Assembly (NCBI GenBank): GCA_024233215.1
Contig: JACKPW010000001.1
Span: forward strand, 434,001 to 498,000
Direction of reading: 5' to 3'
Source: Verrucomicrobiales bacterium
Lineage (GTDB): Bacteria; Verrucomicrobiota; Verrucomicrobiia; Limisphaerales; J093
DNA length: 64,000 bases
Below are positions 1 to 8,191 of this stretch, in pieces; positions within the stretch are counted from its first letter, which is position 1; the number at the start of each line of letters is the position of its first letter. Both the position numbers and the translations under genes were made by a program. Under the pieces are notes generated by a model that worked only from the letters and a program-made list of their open reading frames with translations, ran no database searches and was not told the DNA's origin.

Positions 1-895
1 CCGCGAACTTCCACACCGCCGAGCTGTCCGAGACATCCATGAGGTTCTGGGCCGCGGAGGTCGCGTAATTCTCATACGTGGCCACTTCCCCACCCTTGGC
101 CTTGAGTTCGGCGAGGACCAGGTCAAGTCGCTCGATGAGGTCCGCCCGCTGGGTGCGCAGTTCGGTAAGGGTGTCCAGCAGGACCTCCTTCTTCGCGGCC
201 TGCTTGTCCGCCGCGGCCTCGACGGCCGAGGCCACATTCTCCAGTTGGGCGGTGGATTCGGTGACGGCGTTGGTGGAGACGTTCTGGAGCGCCGGGCTCG
301 CCACCTCGGCAACCGCCACGGCCGGGGCGTTGGTGTCGCCCTCCTCCGCCGCCTTGGCCTGTTGCTCGTCACTGACCTTCTGGGCGACGGCGAGGGCGGC
401 CTGGCTGTTGGTATCCGCGGCGGCCTTGGCATCGAGTTCCTGGGCCTTGGCGACCGCGCGGCGGGCTTCCTCCGCCTTCTTCTTTGCTTCCTCCGCCGCT
501 TTCGTGGCCTGGGCACCGGACGTGGCGTTGGTGCTTGCCGCCTCCGCCTTGGCTGCGGCCTCCTTGGCGTCCTTGGCTGCCTCGGCCGCCTCCTTCGTCT
601 GCTTGATCTGCTCCTTCTGCCGCAGGACGGTGACCTCCGCATCACTGATCTGCTGCACCTTTTCCTGCAGCAAACCCTGCCAGGCATCGGCCTCGACCTT
701 CAGTTGCGACTGCGGCAGGGGCTTGAGCAACCAGCGCAGCTCCAGCAACGGGATGTTGGGGTCCCCGGTCGTGAGCGGACTCGGTACCGGTTCCTCTGCC
801 GCGGCGAGTCGGACTGACCATGCGGGGACAACAAGCAGCAGGCCGGCCATGAGGCCCAGACACCCGCTCAGGCGGAAGTAAGTTTGTTTTTCCAT
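1..895 (-). CDS. Secreted or membrane coiled-coil protein, partial; probable N-terminus of an MscS-type mechanosensitive channel
   Basis: The frame is open from the ATG at 895 to the window edge (298 codons), so the C-terminal part is missing. Residues 1-35 form a signal peptide with a hydrophobic stretch at about 13-25. A short conserved-looking segment (PLLELRWLLKPLPQSQL, about 48-64) is followed by a long Ala/Lys/Glu-rich coiled coil at about 85-190 and another helical segment near 225-270. From memory, the segment plus coiled coil resembles the periplasmic front part of verrucomicrobial MscS-family channels. The channel domain itself would lie outside the window, so the assignment is inference. 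Confidence 0.6.
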   Translation of the reverse strand, partial: MEKQTYFRLSGCLGLMAGLLLVVPAWSVRLAAAEEPVPSPLTTGDPNIPLLELRWLLKPLPQSQLKVEADAWQGLLQEKVQQISDAEVTVLRQKEQIKQTKEAAEAAKDAKEAAAKAEAASTNATSGAQATKAAEEAKKKAEEARRAVAKAQELDAKAAADTNSQAALAVAQKVSDEQQAKAAEEGDTNAPAVAVAEVASPALQNVSTNAVTESTAQLENVASAVEAAADKQAAKKEVLLDTLTELRTQRADLIERLDLVLAELKAKGGEVATYENYATSAAQNLMDVSDSSAVWKFA

Positions 896-1380
896 GGCTT
901 GAACGTCGGCCGATCGGCGGCATCGCCTGGGGAATGACGCTCTCTCGCCAGCCAAAGCCTGACGGGATGGGGTATGCCACCTCCGATCAACCGCCGCAAA
1001 ACTGTCCGCTATGGCCCGTATCGTCAACCCCTTCCCACCCTTCTCCAGCAATTCGCGTTGTGGCGGAGGGCCGATTTCGGATCGGCTTGCCTCAAACGGA
1101 AGCTCGAACGTTTTCCTGGGCCTCACGCCCAATGCCGGCGGGACGCCGGCGCTCCGGGGCCAGAATGAGACGGCCCAGCAACCTGCTCGCGCGCACTGTG
1201 CCCTTGAATCCTCCTTGGAGGGACGAGCTCCGCGAGTCCCTCGAATCAAGTCAGGGGCTCGTGTAACTCGGCCCTCCATTGGCGGGGGACGGTTCATGGA
1301 TAAACCTGCTGCCCCCTCACCCCGCCGGCGTGCTATCGGACAGGATCGGGATAGGGAGGAAGGAAGAAGCCCTGGAGTCG
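896..1380. other. Intergenic region with repeat remnants
   Basis: No convincing gene lies between the coiled-coil gene and the tRNA. The open frames here have no start signal, no domain and a skewed composition. The region holds a G+C hairpin of the type GCCGGCG/CGCCGGC near 1131-1150 and one copy of a dispersed repeat of about 97 bp at 1202-1299. Confidence 0.6.
1202..1299 (+). repeat. Dispersed repeat family A, copy 1
   Basis: About 97 bp that match, at close to nine bases in ten by eye, the reverse complement of 34069-34165. Shared blocks include CTCCTTGGAGGGACG, CTCCGCGAGTCCCT, TCAAGTCAGGG, ACTCGGCCCTCCATTGG and GGACGGTTCATGG. The unit contains CCTCCTTGGAGG, itself palindromic, and has no reading frame conserved between the copies. 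Confidence 0.85.
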
Positions 1381-1467
1381 TGGTGCGCGCGGCAGGACTT
1401 GAACCTGCACCCTCGTAAAAGGACTAGAACCTGAATCTAGCGCGTCTGCCAATTCCGCCACGCGCGC
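1381..1467 (-). tRNA. tRNA-Leu, anticodon CAG
   Basis: On the minus strand the gene starts at 1467. The seven-base acceptor strand GCGCGCG pairs with CGCGCGC next to the discriminator A, and CCA is encoded at 1383-1381. The anticodon stem CTAGA/TCTAG encloses the loop TTCAGGT, giving anticodon CAG, which reads CUG. A long variable arm (about 1402-1419) and the T-arm sequence GGTTCAAGTCC identify a class II leucine tRNA. The gene stands alone. Confidence 0.95.
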
Positions 1468-1646
1468 GAACCCATCCGGCGTTGCCGGACACAGGAGCGG
1501 TGTTTCTACCCAAGGCCACTCCGGCCCGCAAGAAGGAAATGGTCCACCGGACGTTTTTCTCGGGCACGTTGCACCCCTGGAGGCCGAATCGATCCAAGTC
1601 CGACGCCCAAGACGTGGGTGCCGGCGAGACAAGCCCGAAATGCACA

Positions 1647-1673
1647 ACGGCCCGCGATAAAATCACGGGCCGT
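1647..1673 (-). terminator. Hairpin downstream of the prepilin gene
   Basis: An 8-bp stem, ACGGCCCG (1647-1654) with CGGGCCGT (1666-1673), around an A/T-rich loop, starting 22 bp after the prepilin stop codon. There is no clear T-run on the minus strand, so it is a candidate terminator or mRNA-stabilising hairpin only. Confidence 0.4.
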
Positions 1674-1695
1674 CGGATGCATCATGGCAAATCGC

Positions 1696-2616
1696 CTAGT
1701 CGGCCACAGTCCGGGTGGTCTTGCGGGGTGACTTGTAGCTGTACCAGCGCAGATCGGGGTCTCCAGCGACCGTCCCAAAGTTGTTCTGGGCGGTGAATTG
1801 GACGCCCACCAAGCCTCCGGCAGACCGCGGTTTCGTCATGGTTGGGCCAGTCCACTTGTGGATCTCGGAATGGCCATCGGCAAAAGCGAAGCCGCACGCA
1901 CCGTTGTGGTAGGTGGCGGGCGCGTCCGGGATGTTCGTGGCGGTGTTCGGCGGGAAGCAACCGGCGTCGTTGATGCTGTCCGGATGCTCGTCGACGTAAA
2001 CCCAGGTCTCGGTCGGACCGGGAATATTGAGGTCGCCGGTCTTGGCCGCCCCCTGGTAGATCGTCATGTTCAGCGGCCCGCTGCCCGAGGAATACAGGCG
2101 GTTCGGCCCCCATCCGTTGCCTTCACCGACGTAGATGTTGCCAGAGACGCTCCGGACCCGTTCGGTCCACCCCGCCCCGCGTTGTGCGGAACTGATGATC
2201 TTGTCCGCCGGGCACTTGTAGATGTTCTTGGCCTGGGCGAAGTAGGTGGCGAGCACGGCGTACCGCGGGTCGATGAGGTAGGCGACGTTGGTGTTGTCGG
2301 GCGAGGTGCTCCAATCCAGCCAACCGGTCACCCACGGTCTTTCCCGAGCGTTCACTCCGGGGACAAACCCCCCGTGAAAGGCCATCGGGAAGAACTCGTT
2401 GTTGTCCCCGGTGTACATATGGTTGGCGAGCATCAACTGCTTCGTGTTGCTCATGCAGAGAATGCCCGTCGCCTTGGCTTTCGCCTTGGAAAGGGCCGGC
2501 AGCAACATGCCGGCAAGGATCGCGATGATCGCAATCACCACCAGCAGTTCGATCAACGTGAAACCGGCACGGGCACCACGGTGCCCTTCGACTCGGTTGG
2601 TCTCAGTCTTCTTCAT
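1696..2616 (-). CDS. Prepilin-type protein with H-X9-DG domain (type II secretion/type IV pilin-like)
   Basis: A 306-residue protein with the class III prepilin signal: the charged leader ends in ARAG, cleavage falls before FTLIELL (residue 19), Glu5 of the mature protein is present, and a hydrophobic helix follows. The globular part has KCPADK and, near residue 245, H-N-G-A-C-G-F-A-F-A-D-G, the H-X9-DG signature of the processing-associated family that is abundant in Verrucomicrobia, Planctomycetes and Lentisphaerae. The start is set by the leader; an upstream in-frame start at 2721 would bury it. The gene stands alone downstream of manA with no pilus assembly genes. The individual role of such orphan pilins is unknown. 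Confidence 0.88.
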   Translation of the reverse strand: MKKTETNRVEGHRGARAGFTLIELLVVIAIIAILAGMLLPALSKAKAKATGILCMSNTKQLMLANHMYTGDNNEFFPMAFHGGFVPGVNARERPWVTGWLDWSTSPDNTNVAYLIDPRYAVLATYFAQAKNIYKCPADKIISSAQRGAGWTERVRSVSGNIYVGEGNGWGPNRLYSSGSGPLNMTIYQGAAKTGDLNIPGPTETWVYVDEHPDSINDAGCFPPNTATNIPDAPATYHNGACGFAFADGHSEIHKWTGPTMTKPRSAGGLVGVQFTAQNNFGTVAGDPDLRWYSYKSPRKTTRTVAD

Positions 2617-2799
2617 AATGCTAAGCACGTTCGATTGATTGGGGTTACGCTTGTGCTGTTCAGTAGGGATTCTGGCCTCCCGGCCATCGGGAGTCAACCG
2701 AGTTCCAGCAAATCTCCCCATGACCCCATGACGATTGGGATTGCCCCCGGGACATCGGAGGATCTGGTCGCCTGGCAGATGAACCCCGGGCCGGCGTGA

Positions 2800-3801
2800 T
2801 CAGGCGTCGGACCTGAGACCGGGTTCTGCCACCAGACAGGTGCCGCCCGTGCTTCCCTGCAGCGAGGTCGCGTCCCGGATTGCCGCCGGCACGAGAGCGA
2901 AATCACCGGTTTTCAGCACGAGCGGCTCGCCGAAGCCCGGCAACGCCAGTTCAAACCGGCCTTTAATCCCCGCCACAACGAGCGGCAACCGGGCGCCCTG
3001 AAGGGACACTGAATCCTCCACCAACCGCCATTGCTCCACTCGGAACCACGGACAATCCGCCAGCACGCGTTTCTCCACCGCGCCCGCCGCCTGAAAGTCC
3101 CGTGACGCCAGCGCCGGGGCGGTGTCGGTGAAGTCGATGCTCGCCAGGGCCTGGTCCAGATGCAGTTCCCGGGGTTTCCCATCCGGTCCCACCCGGTTCC
3201 AGTCAAACACCCGGTAGGTGGTGTCCGAGTTCTGCTGGATCTCGAAGATGATCAGGCCGGCGCCGAGGGCGTGCAACCGGCCGCTCGGCAGGAACAGCGA
3301 GTCGCCGGTGGCCACCGGCAGTCGCAAAACGGCTTCCGCCGCCGTCCCTTCCCGGACCATTCGCGCAAAGCCCTCCCGGGTCGTGCCCGGGCTGATTCCC
3401 GCCATGAGTTCGGCGCCCGGCTCGGCGTGGGCGACATACCAGACTTCGGTCTTCGGTTCGCCTCCCAGGGCGGCCGCCTGTGCCACCGGCGGGTGCACCT
3501 GGACCGACAACGCCTGCTGCGCGTCCAACAGTTTGACCAGGAGGGGAAAGCGTTCCTGGGAATGGGTGGCGTCACCCAGAAGCGCATCGCGATGGTTCTC
3601 CATCAGCCACCGCAGGGTCCGGCCGGCCAGGGGACCGTTCCGGATGACGCTCACGCCTTCCGGGCGATCCGTGATTTCCCAGGACTCCCCCACCCGCTCG
3701 TTGGGTGGCAGGTTTCGACCCAACACGGTTTCCAGGGCGCGACCGCCCCAGACCCGGGCTTTCAGGACGGGGTCAAACGTCAGGGGATACAGCATCGGCA
3801 T
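2800..3801 (-). CDS. manA: Mannose-6-phosphate isomerase, class I (short type)
   Basis: Interconverts mannose 6-phosphate and fructose 6-phosphate in the cytoplasm, using zinc. The 333 residues fit the short class I family. Zinc-site elements are visible in order: QVHPP (about residue 100), KTEVW (about 117) and the His of GRLHALG (about 178). The N-terminal YPLTFDPVLKARVWGG is typical. The start lies 26-29 bp inside the end of accA, so the two are probably co-transcribed and translationally coupled. A second ATG at 3795 is equally possible. Confidence 0.93.
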   Translation of the reverse strand: MPMLYPLTFDPVLKARVWGGRALETVLGRNLPPNERVGESWEITDRPEGVSVIRNGPLAGRTLRWLMENHRDALLGDATHSQERFPLLVKLLDAQQALSVQVHPPVAQAAALGGEPKTEVWYVAHAEPGAELMAGISPGTTREGFARMVREGTAAEAVLRLPVATGDSLFLPSGRLHALGAGLIIFEIQQNSDTTYRVFDWNRVGPDGKPRELHLDQALASIDFTDTAPALASRDFQAAGAVEKRVLADCPWFRVEQWRLVEDSVSLQGARLPLVVAGIKGRFELALPGFGEPLVLKTGDFALVPAAIRDATSLQGSTGGTCLVAEPGLRSDA

Positions 3802-4774
3802 GGGGAGTGACAGGGTCCTCCACGAAATGCCCCATCCGACGATACTTCTCGTAGCGCCGGCTGAGGCGGTCCTCCTCCGGCAGGGCTTCCACTTCCGCGA
3901 GGTGCCGCGACAGGGCCTGTCGTACGGCCTGGGAAGTGGCTTCCAGATCCGTGTGGGCGCCTCCCAGCGGTTCCGGGACCACCTCGTCGACGAGTTTCAA
4001 TTCCAGCAGGTCCCGGGCCGTTATTTTCAATGCACCCGCCGCCTTGGGAGCCGCCGCCCGGTCCTTCCACAGAATCGCCGCGCAACCTTCCGGGCTGATC
4101 ACCGAGTAATAGGCGTTCTCGAGGATCAGCACACGGTCGGTGACCCCGATGCCAAGCGCTCCGCCCGAACCGCCCTCCCCGATCACCATGGCCACCATCG
4201 GCACCCGCATCACCGCCATTTCACGCAGGTTCACCGCGATGGCCTCGGCGATGTGGCGTTCCTCGGCACCCACTCCCGGATACGCGCCGGCGGTGTCGAT
4301 CAGGGTGATGATGGGAAGCTGAAACCGATCCGCCAGACGCATCAACCGCAGCGCCTTGCGATAGCCCTCGGGATGAGCGGAACCGAAGTTGCGCAGGATG
4401 TTCTCCTTGGTATCGCGCCCCTTCTGGGTGCCGATGACCATGACATTCCGACCATCGAGCCGGGCAAACCCGCCCACCATCGCCCGGTCATCGGCGAACA
4501 GGCGGTCGCCGTGGAGTTCCTGGAAATCCGTGAAGACGCTGCCCAGGTAATCGAGGGTGTAGGGGCGTTTGGGGTGACGGGCCAACTGGACCCGTTGCCA
4601 CGGCGAAAGGTTCGAGTAGATGGACCGGCGGGTCTCGTCGAGTTTCTTCTCCATGAGGGCAACCTCCGTTTCCAGATTCAACCCGAGCGACACGCTCTCC
4701 GAATGAGCGCGCAACTCATCCAGCTTGCGCTGGAGTTCAGCAATCGGCTTTTCGAAATCGAGGTAATGCTTCAT
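3773..4774 (-). CDS. accA: Acetyl-CoA carboxylase carboxyltransferase subunit alpha
   Basis: Transfers the carboxyl group from biotin to acetyl-CoA, with AccD, in the first step of fatty-acid synthesis. The 333-residue product begins with the canonical MKHYLDFEKPIAEL, and so the start is placed at 4774 although the frame is open to 4891. Family blocks are clear: RPYTLDYL, FTDFQELHGDR, TQKGRDTKEN, IDTAGAYPG and EGGSGGALG. It overlaps manA at its 3' end. accD is not in the window. Confidence 0.96.
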   Translation of the reverse strand: MKHYLDFEKPIAELQRKLDELRAHSESVSLGLNLETEVALMEKKLDETRRSIYSNLSPWQRVQLARHPKRPYTLDYLGSVFTDFQELHGDRLFADDRAMVGGFARLDGRNVMVIGTQKGRDTKENILRNFGSAHPEGYRKALRLMRLADRFQLPIITLIDTAGAYPGVGAEERHIAEAIAVNLREMAVMRVPMVAMVIGEGGSGGALGIGVTDRVLILENAYYSVISPEGCAAILWKDRAAAPKAAGALKITARDLLELKLVDEVVPEPLGGAHTDLEATSQAVRQALSRHLAEVEALPEEDRLSRRYEKYRRMGHFVEDPVTPHADAVSPDV

Positions 4775-5042
4775 CTCACGCCCAATCCGTCGACACCCGG
4801 AACCCGGCCCGGACTGTAACGGCGGGTTCCCCCCACCGCAATCGCGGAGTCCGCCCCCCACTGTAGCGGCGAATTGGCATCCGCCGAACAAACCCGCCCT
4901 TTACCGCCGGGCTCCGATGCGGTTGAATCGCAAAACACTTGGCCGACAGATGAACACGGAACCCCATGCCGCTCTCTTTCGTCGCCACCTCAGGCAGGCT
5001 GGGAACATCACGCCGGCATCCTCAGCCGCGACCGGCAAGGCG

Positions 5043-6236
5043 GTGAAGTGGACACTGGTCGGTCTCGTTTGCCTCACGACCTGTCTCCCTTGCCTTCGCG
5101 CCGTCGATCCGGAAATCGACCTCGACCTCGAACAGTGTCGGATCGCGACTTTGCACGAAGGGAAACTCCATGTGCTCGCTCCCCAAAGGGGGCATCGCTG
5201 GACAGAATGGGGCATGATCGCCCGCCTCGAGGACGGGAGGTGGTTGTGGCTACCGGAAGCGCTCAAGGGAGGGGTGACCTGCCTTCACTCCTGGCGAGGA
5301 CAGCTGCTCGTGGGAGGTGCGACCGGGTCCACTCATGACGATCGGGAACGTGCCCTGCGGGTCTGGAACGGCGATGCCTGGGAGGCGGCGTTCGGTCTGG
5401 ATGAAGCAGCGCGACTTGACGGACGCATCGAATTGATGGCAGGGACGGACCACGACGATCTGACGGTGGCGGGCAAGGGCCTCCGCATTGGCCCAGGAAA
5501 GCCGATTCGCGTGGCCCGGTGGAACGGGCGCGCGTGGAAGGCCCTGGGCCAGGGACCACCGGTTCGAACCGACGCGAGCTTGAAGTCCCTGGTGGTTGCG
5601 CCGAACGGGATGACCTACCTGCTGGTCGAGGAATTCCACCCCACCCGCCGATGGGTCCTGTGGCATTGGGCGGAAACGGTGGGGTGGCGGGCACTCCCGG
5701 GAGGTCAGCAGAAGAATCACCTGGCCGTGACCTCTGACGGCGAGTTGTATGTGGCCGGCCGTTTCTTTCCGCCGCTGGTCAGCACCCATTGTTTGATCGC
5801 GCGATGGGATGGGAAGCGCTGGCACGAACTGGCGGGACGTCTCACCCACCCGGGCGGGCCGGAACCGGGCAGTTCGGTAAGCATCGAGGTGAGCGCTTTG
5901 GGAACTTGGAGAAACCAGTTGGTCGTCGGCGGTGGATTTCGCCAGTCGGGTGAGGTCACCGCGAACCTGATCGCTCTTTGGGACGGGCACTCCTGGACAA
6001 ATTTAGGCGAAGGCCTTGGCGGCACGAGCATGTGGCACCTGGACGGAAAGCAGGGGCCACTCTACTTCGAGGATCATTACCCGGCCCTCCTTCCTTCGGA
6101 CGAGGACGCCCTGTACGCGATCGGACGTTTGGATCGCGCCGGCACTGTCGCAGTACGCGGACTGGCGCGGTGGAACGGAAAGGACTGGGACAACCCGCTG
6201 GCCGGCCCGGCCTCCGAAACCCGAGTGAACCCATGA
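5043..6236 (+). CDS. Secreted repeat protein with W-D/N-G-x-x-W motifs
   Basis: No specific function recognised. With the GTG at 5043 the protein has 397 residues and starts with a clean signal peptide (KWTLVGLVCLTTCLPC), so I prefer this start to the ATG at 4917, which adds 42 residues of low-information sequence. The mature part repeats a pattern of an aromatic-rich strand pair: RWNGRAWKALG, RWDGKRWHELAG, LWDGHSWTNLG and RWNGKDWDNPL. This suggests a beta-propeller similar to kelch or galactose-oxidase-like surface proteins. It is transcribed divergently from accA and convergently with the epimerase gene. Confidence 0.7.
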   Translation: MKWTLVGLVCLTTCLPCLRAVDPEIDLDLEQCRIATLHEGKLHVLAPQRGHRWTEWGMIARLEDGRWLWLPEALKGGVTCLHSWRGQLLVGGATGSTHDDRERALRVWNGDAWEAAFGLDEAARLDGRIELMAGTDHDDLTVAGKGLRIGPGKPIRVARWNGRAWKALGQGPPVRTDASLKSLVVAPNGMTYLLVEEFHPTRRWVLWHWAETVGWRALPGGQQKNHLAVTSDGELYVAGRFFPPLVSTHCLIARWDGKRWHELAGRLTHPGGPEPGSSVSIEVSALGTWRNQLVVGGGFRQSGEVTANLIALWDGHSWTNLGEGLGGTSMWHLDGKQGPLYFEDHYPALLPSDEDALYAIGRLDRAGTVAVRGLARWNGKDWDNPLAGPASETRVNP

Positions 6237-6329
6237 CGAAGCTGCGTCTGAAGGTGGCCCTGCCGGTCTTGTTCATTCCCCGGCCGAAGCCGGGTCGCAC
6301 GTCCCGAACCAACTGCTTGTGGGCGGAAC

Positions 6330-7175
6330 CTACGCCAGCGTCTTGCGCAGGAACTTCAGGCCACCCTTGGCGATGCCTTCGCGGCTGGGCTCGATCTGAC
6401 GCCAGATGGCGGCCGCCTTGGCGATGATCTTCACGTCCTGGGTGAAGGACTCGATCACCACGTCGCCCTGGTACTTCACCGCCTTGAGCGCCTTCGCGAT
6501 TTCGGGCCAGGCGATGTGATCCTTGCCCGGCGTGCCGCGATCGCTGCCGCACGCGTGGAAGTGGGCCAGGAGCTTGCCGGCCTTGCGGATGGCCTTGGCC
6601 TGGTTCTTCTCCTCGATGTTCATGTGGAACGTGTCGAGGTGCAGCTTCAGCGCCGGGCTGCCGACGTCCTTGACCATCTGCAACGCCTGGTCGCAGGTGT
6701 TGATGAAGTCGGTCTCAAAGCGGTTCAGCGGTTCCATGCAGATCTGCTTGCCCTGCTTCTCCGCGTATTTGCAGACCGTCTTGAGGTTCTTCACCACCAG
6801 TTTCCACTGGCGGGCGTATTCCTTCGGTTCGTTGCCGCCGATGCGGCCCACCGCGGAATAGACGGGACCGATGAACGACGGACAATCGAGCGCCACCATG
6901 TGATCGATGCAGGCCTTGATGTAGGCGATCGAGTTCTTCTGCGCGGCGGCGTTCCCGCGGAGGTCGCGATCGGGACCGAAGGCACCGCAGACCGAGCCGC
7001 AGACCAGGCCGGCCTTGTCGAGTTCCGCCTTCACGTGTTCGGGGCAGAAATCAGCCGGATCGTTGATGGCGATTTCGACACTGTCGAAGCCCCATTTCTT
7101 GAAGGTCTTGAACCAGGCGGTGCTCTCGTTGGTGAACGGGCAGGTGAAAAGGAAGGTGTTGATGCCGAGTCTCAT
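6330..7175 (-). CDS. Sugar phosphate isomerase/epimerase (D-tagatose/D-psicose 3-epimerase-like)
   Basis: A 281-residue TIM-barrel enzyme of the AP-endonuclease-2/xylose isomerase-like fold. The metal and catalytic residues of ketose 3-epimerases are visible in order: Glu in CMEPLNRFE (about 147), Asp and His in HLDTFHMN (about 180), His and Arg in HFHACGSDRG (about 207), and Glu in VIESFTQD (about 244). Substrate cannot be told from sequence; ketohexoses or inositol derivatives are typical for the family. It stands alone and converges with the upstream repeat protein. Confidence 0.85.
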   Translation of the reverse strand: MRLGINTFLFTCPFTNESTAWFKTFKKWGFDSVEIAINDPADFCPEHVKAELDKAGLVCGSVCGAFGPDRDLRGNAAAQKNSIAYIKACIDHMVALDCPSFIGPVYSAVGRIGGNEPKEYARQWKLVVKNLKTVCKYAEKQGKQICMEPLNRFETDFINTCDQALQMVKDVGSPALKLHLDTFHMNIEEKNQAKAIRKAGKLLAHFHACGSDRGTPGKDHIAWPEIAKALKAVKYQGDVVIESFTQDVKIIAKAAAIWRQIEPSREGIAKGGLKFLRKTLA

Positions 7176-7264
7176 GATATTTGCAGTCAGGTTACGACGG
7201 AAGGCTGGGACGGCAATGGGTCCAAGTCAAAGCTTTTTGCCGAAACGCCACGTGGGAGCATCCA

Positions 7265-7345
7265 GGTTTCGGGTTTCAGGTTTCAGACCTCAGCCCGTTC
7301 CTCCCTCCCTGCGTGCCCTGACCTCTGACCTCCGCCCTCTGCCCG
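7265..7345. repeat. Short tandem microrepeats
   Basis: Three copies of GGTTTC spaced by 7-8 bases (7265-7284), followed by a degenerate pyrimidine-rich run with (T/C)GACCTC-like units to about 7345. Similar simple units occur at 22286-22312 and 51234-51270. They occupy the spacer ahead of the AsmA-like gene and have no coding content. Confidence 0.6.
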
Positions 7346-7405
7346 CCCTCCCCTGCGTGCTTCGTGCGTTGCTCCCGGCGGGTGGGCCGTGTCATGCTCG
7401 CGCCG

Positions 7406-8071
7406 ATGAAGTTCCTCTTCCGGTGGATCTTCCGGTTGGTCGTGCTCATCACCTTGTTGGTGATGGGGCTGCTGCTGTTGAAGAACACCATTCTCGAGGA
7501 GGTGGTGGAGGGGGAACTGGCGGCGGCGACGGGGCTCCGGGTAAGCATGGATCGATTGGAGGCCGGCATCCTCAAACCCACCCTGACGATGGAAGGACTG
7601 CGGTTCTACAATCCCGCCGAGTTTGGCGGCGCGCCGTTCGTTCACTTGCGCGAGTTCCACATGGAGTATGACCGGACGGCGCTGGCCCGTGGTCGGCTCA
7701 CCTTCCGGTTGCTGCGCCTGGATCTGGAGGAACTCACCCTGGTCGAGGACACTTCGGGCCGGTGGAACTACGAGGTTGTGGGAGACCAGATCAACCAACT
7801 CGCCGCCGGGCGCACGGAACCGCTGGACTTCGGGGGCATCGACATGCTCAACCTGAGCATCGGAACCGTCAAACGCTACCGGATGTCCGCACCCAACGAG
7901 GTTCGCACCCTCGACTTCCACCTGCACGACGAGCTGTTCCCCGGCCTGCGGACGCCGGCAGATTTCCTCCTCGCCGCGGGTCGGTTGGCGGTGAAGCTGG
8001 GGCTGAAGACCGCGGCGGAGGCGTTCCCCACCAACCAGCCGCCGGCCATGCCCTCGACCGCCGGCGGCTGA
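7406..8071 (+). CDS. AsmA-like membrane-anchored protein
   Basis: A protein of 221 residues with a single N-terminal membrane helix (FLFRWIFRLVVLITLLVMGLLL, about 3-25), followed by a periplasmic region with the rhythm of the AsmA N-terminal domain: GLRVSMDRLEAGIL, LTMEGLRFYNPAEFG and LRLDLEELTLVEDTSG. The same architecture recurs in 43600-44382. AsmA-type proteins are implicated in envelope lipid transport, but this short form is uncharacterised. ATG 7406 is preferred; ATG 7394 adds four residues. Confidence 0.65.
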   Translation: MKFLFRWIFRLVVLITLLVMGLLLLKNTILEEVVEGELAAATGLRVSMDRLEAGILKPTLTMEGLRFYNPAEFGGAPFVHLREFHMEYDRTALARGRLTFRLLRLDLEELTLVEDTSGRWNYEVVGDQINQLAAGRTEPLDFGGIDMLNLSIGTVKRYRMSAPNEVRTLDFHLHDELFPGLRTPADFLLAAGRLAVKLGLKTAAEAFPTNQPPAMPSTAGG

Positions 8072-8095
8072 GTCCGGACGCGGACCCGTCCGGAC
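8072..8095. terminator. Strong hairpin between convergent genes
   Basis: A perfect 9-bp stem, GTCCGGACG with CGTCCGGAC, around a six-base loop, directly after the TGA of the AsmA-like gene. No T-run follows immediately. It lies between convergent genes and may act on either strand. Confidence 0.4.
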
Positions 8096-8191
8096 CTGAG
8101 CCGGCCTCTTTCCGGAACATCCGCCACTGCCGGTCTCAGTCGCCCGAGAGCCCTGGATCGGGAATGCAAGGGCGCGGACTGACGTTCGTGG

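Noticed and set aside
78..881. A plus-strand frame of 267 codons rich in Ala and Ser
   Set aside because: The minus strand carries a signal peptide followed by a coiled coil in a frame continuing to the window edge. The plus frame is its shadow.
4917..5042. An N-terminal extension of the W-rich repeat protein from ATG 4917
   Set aside because: It puts 42 low-information residues before a normal signal peptide. GTG 5043 gives a standard secreted protein.
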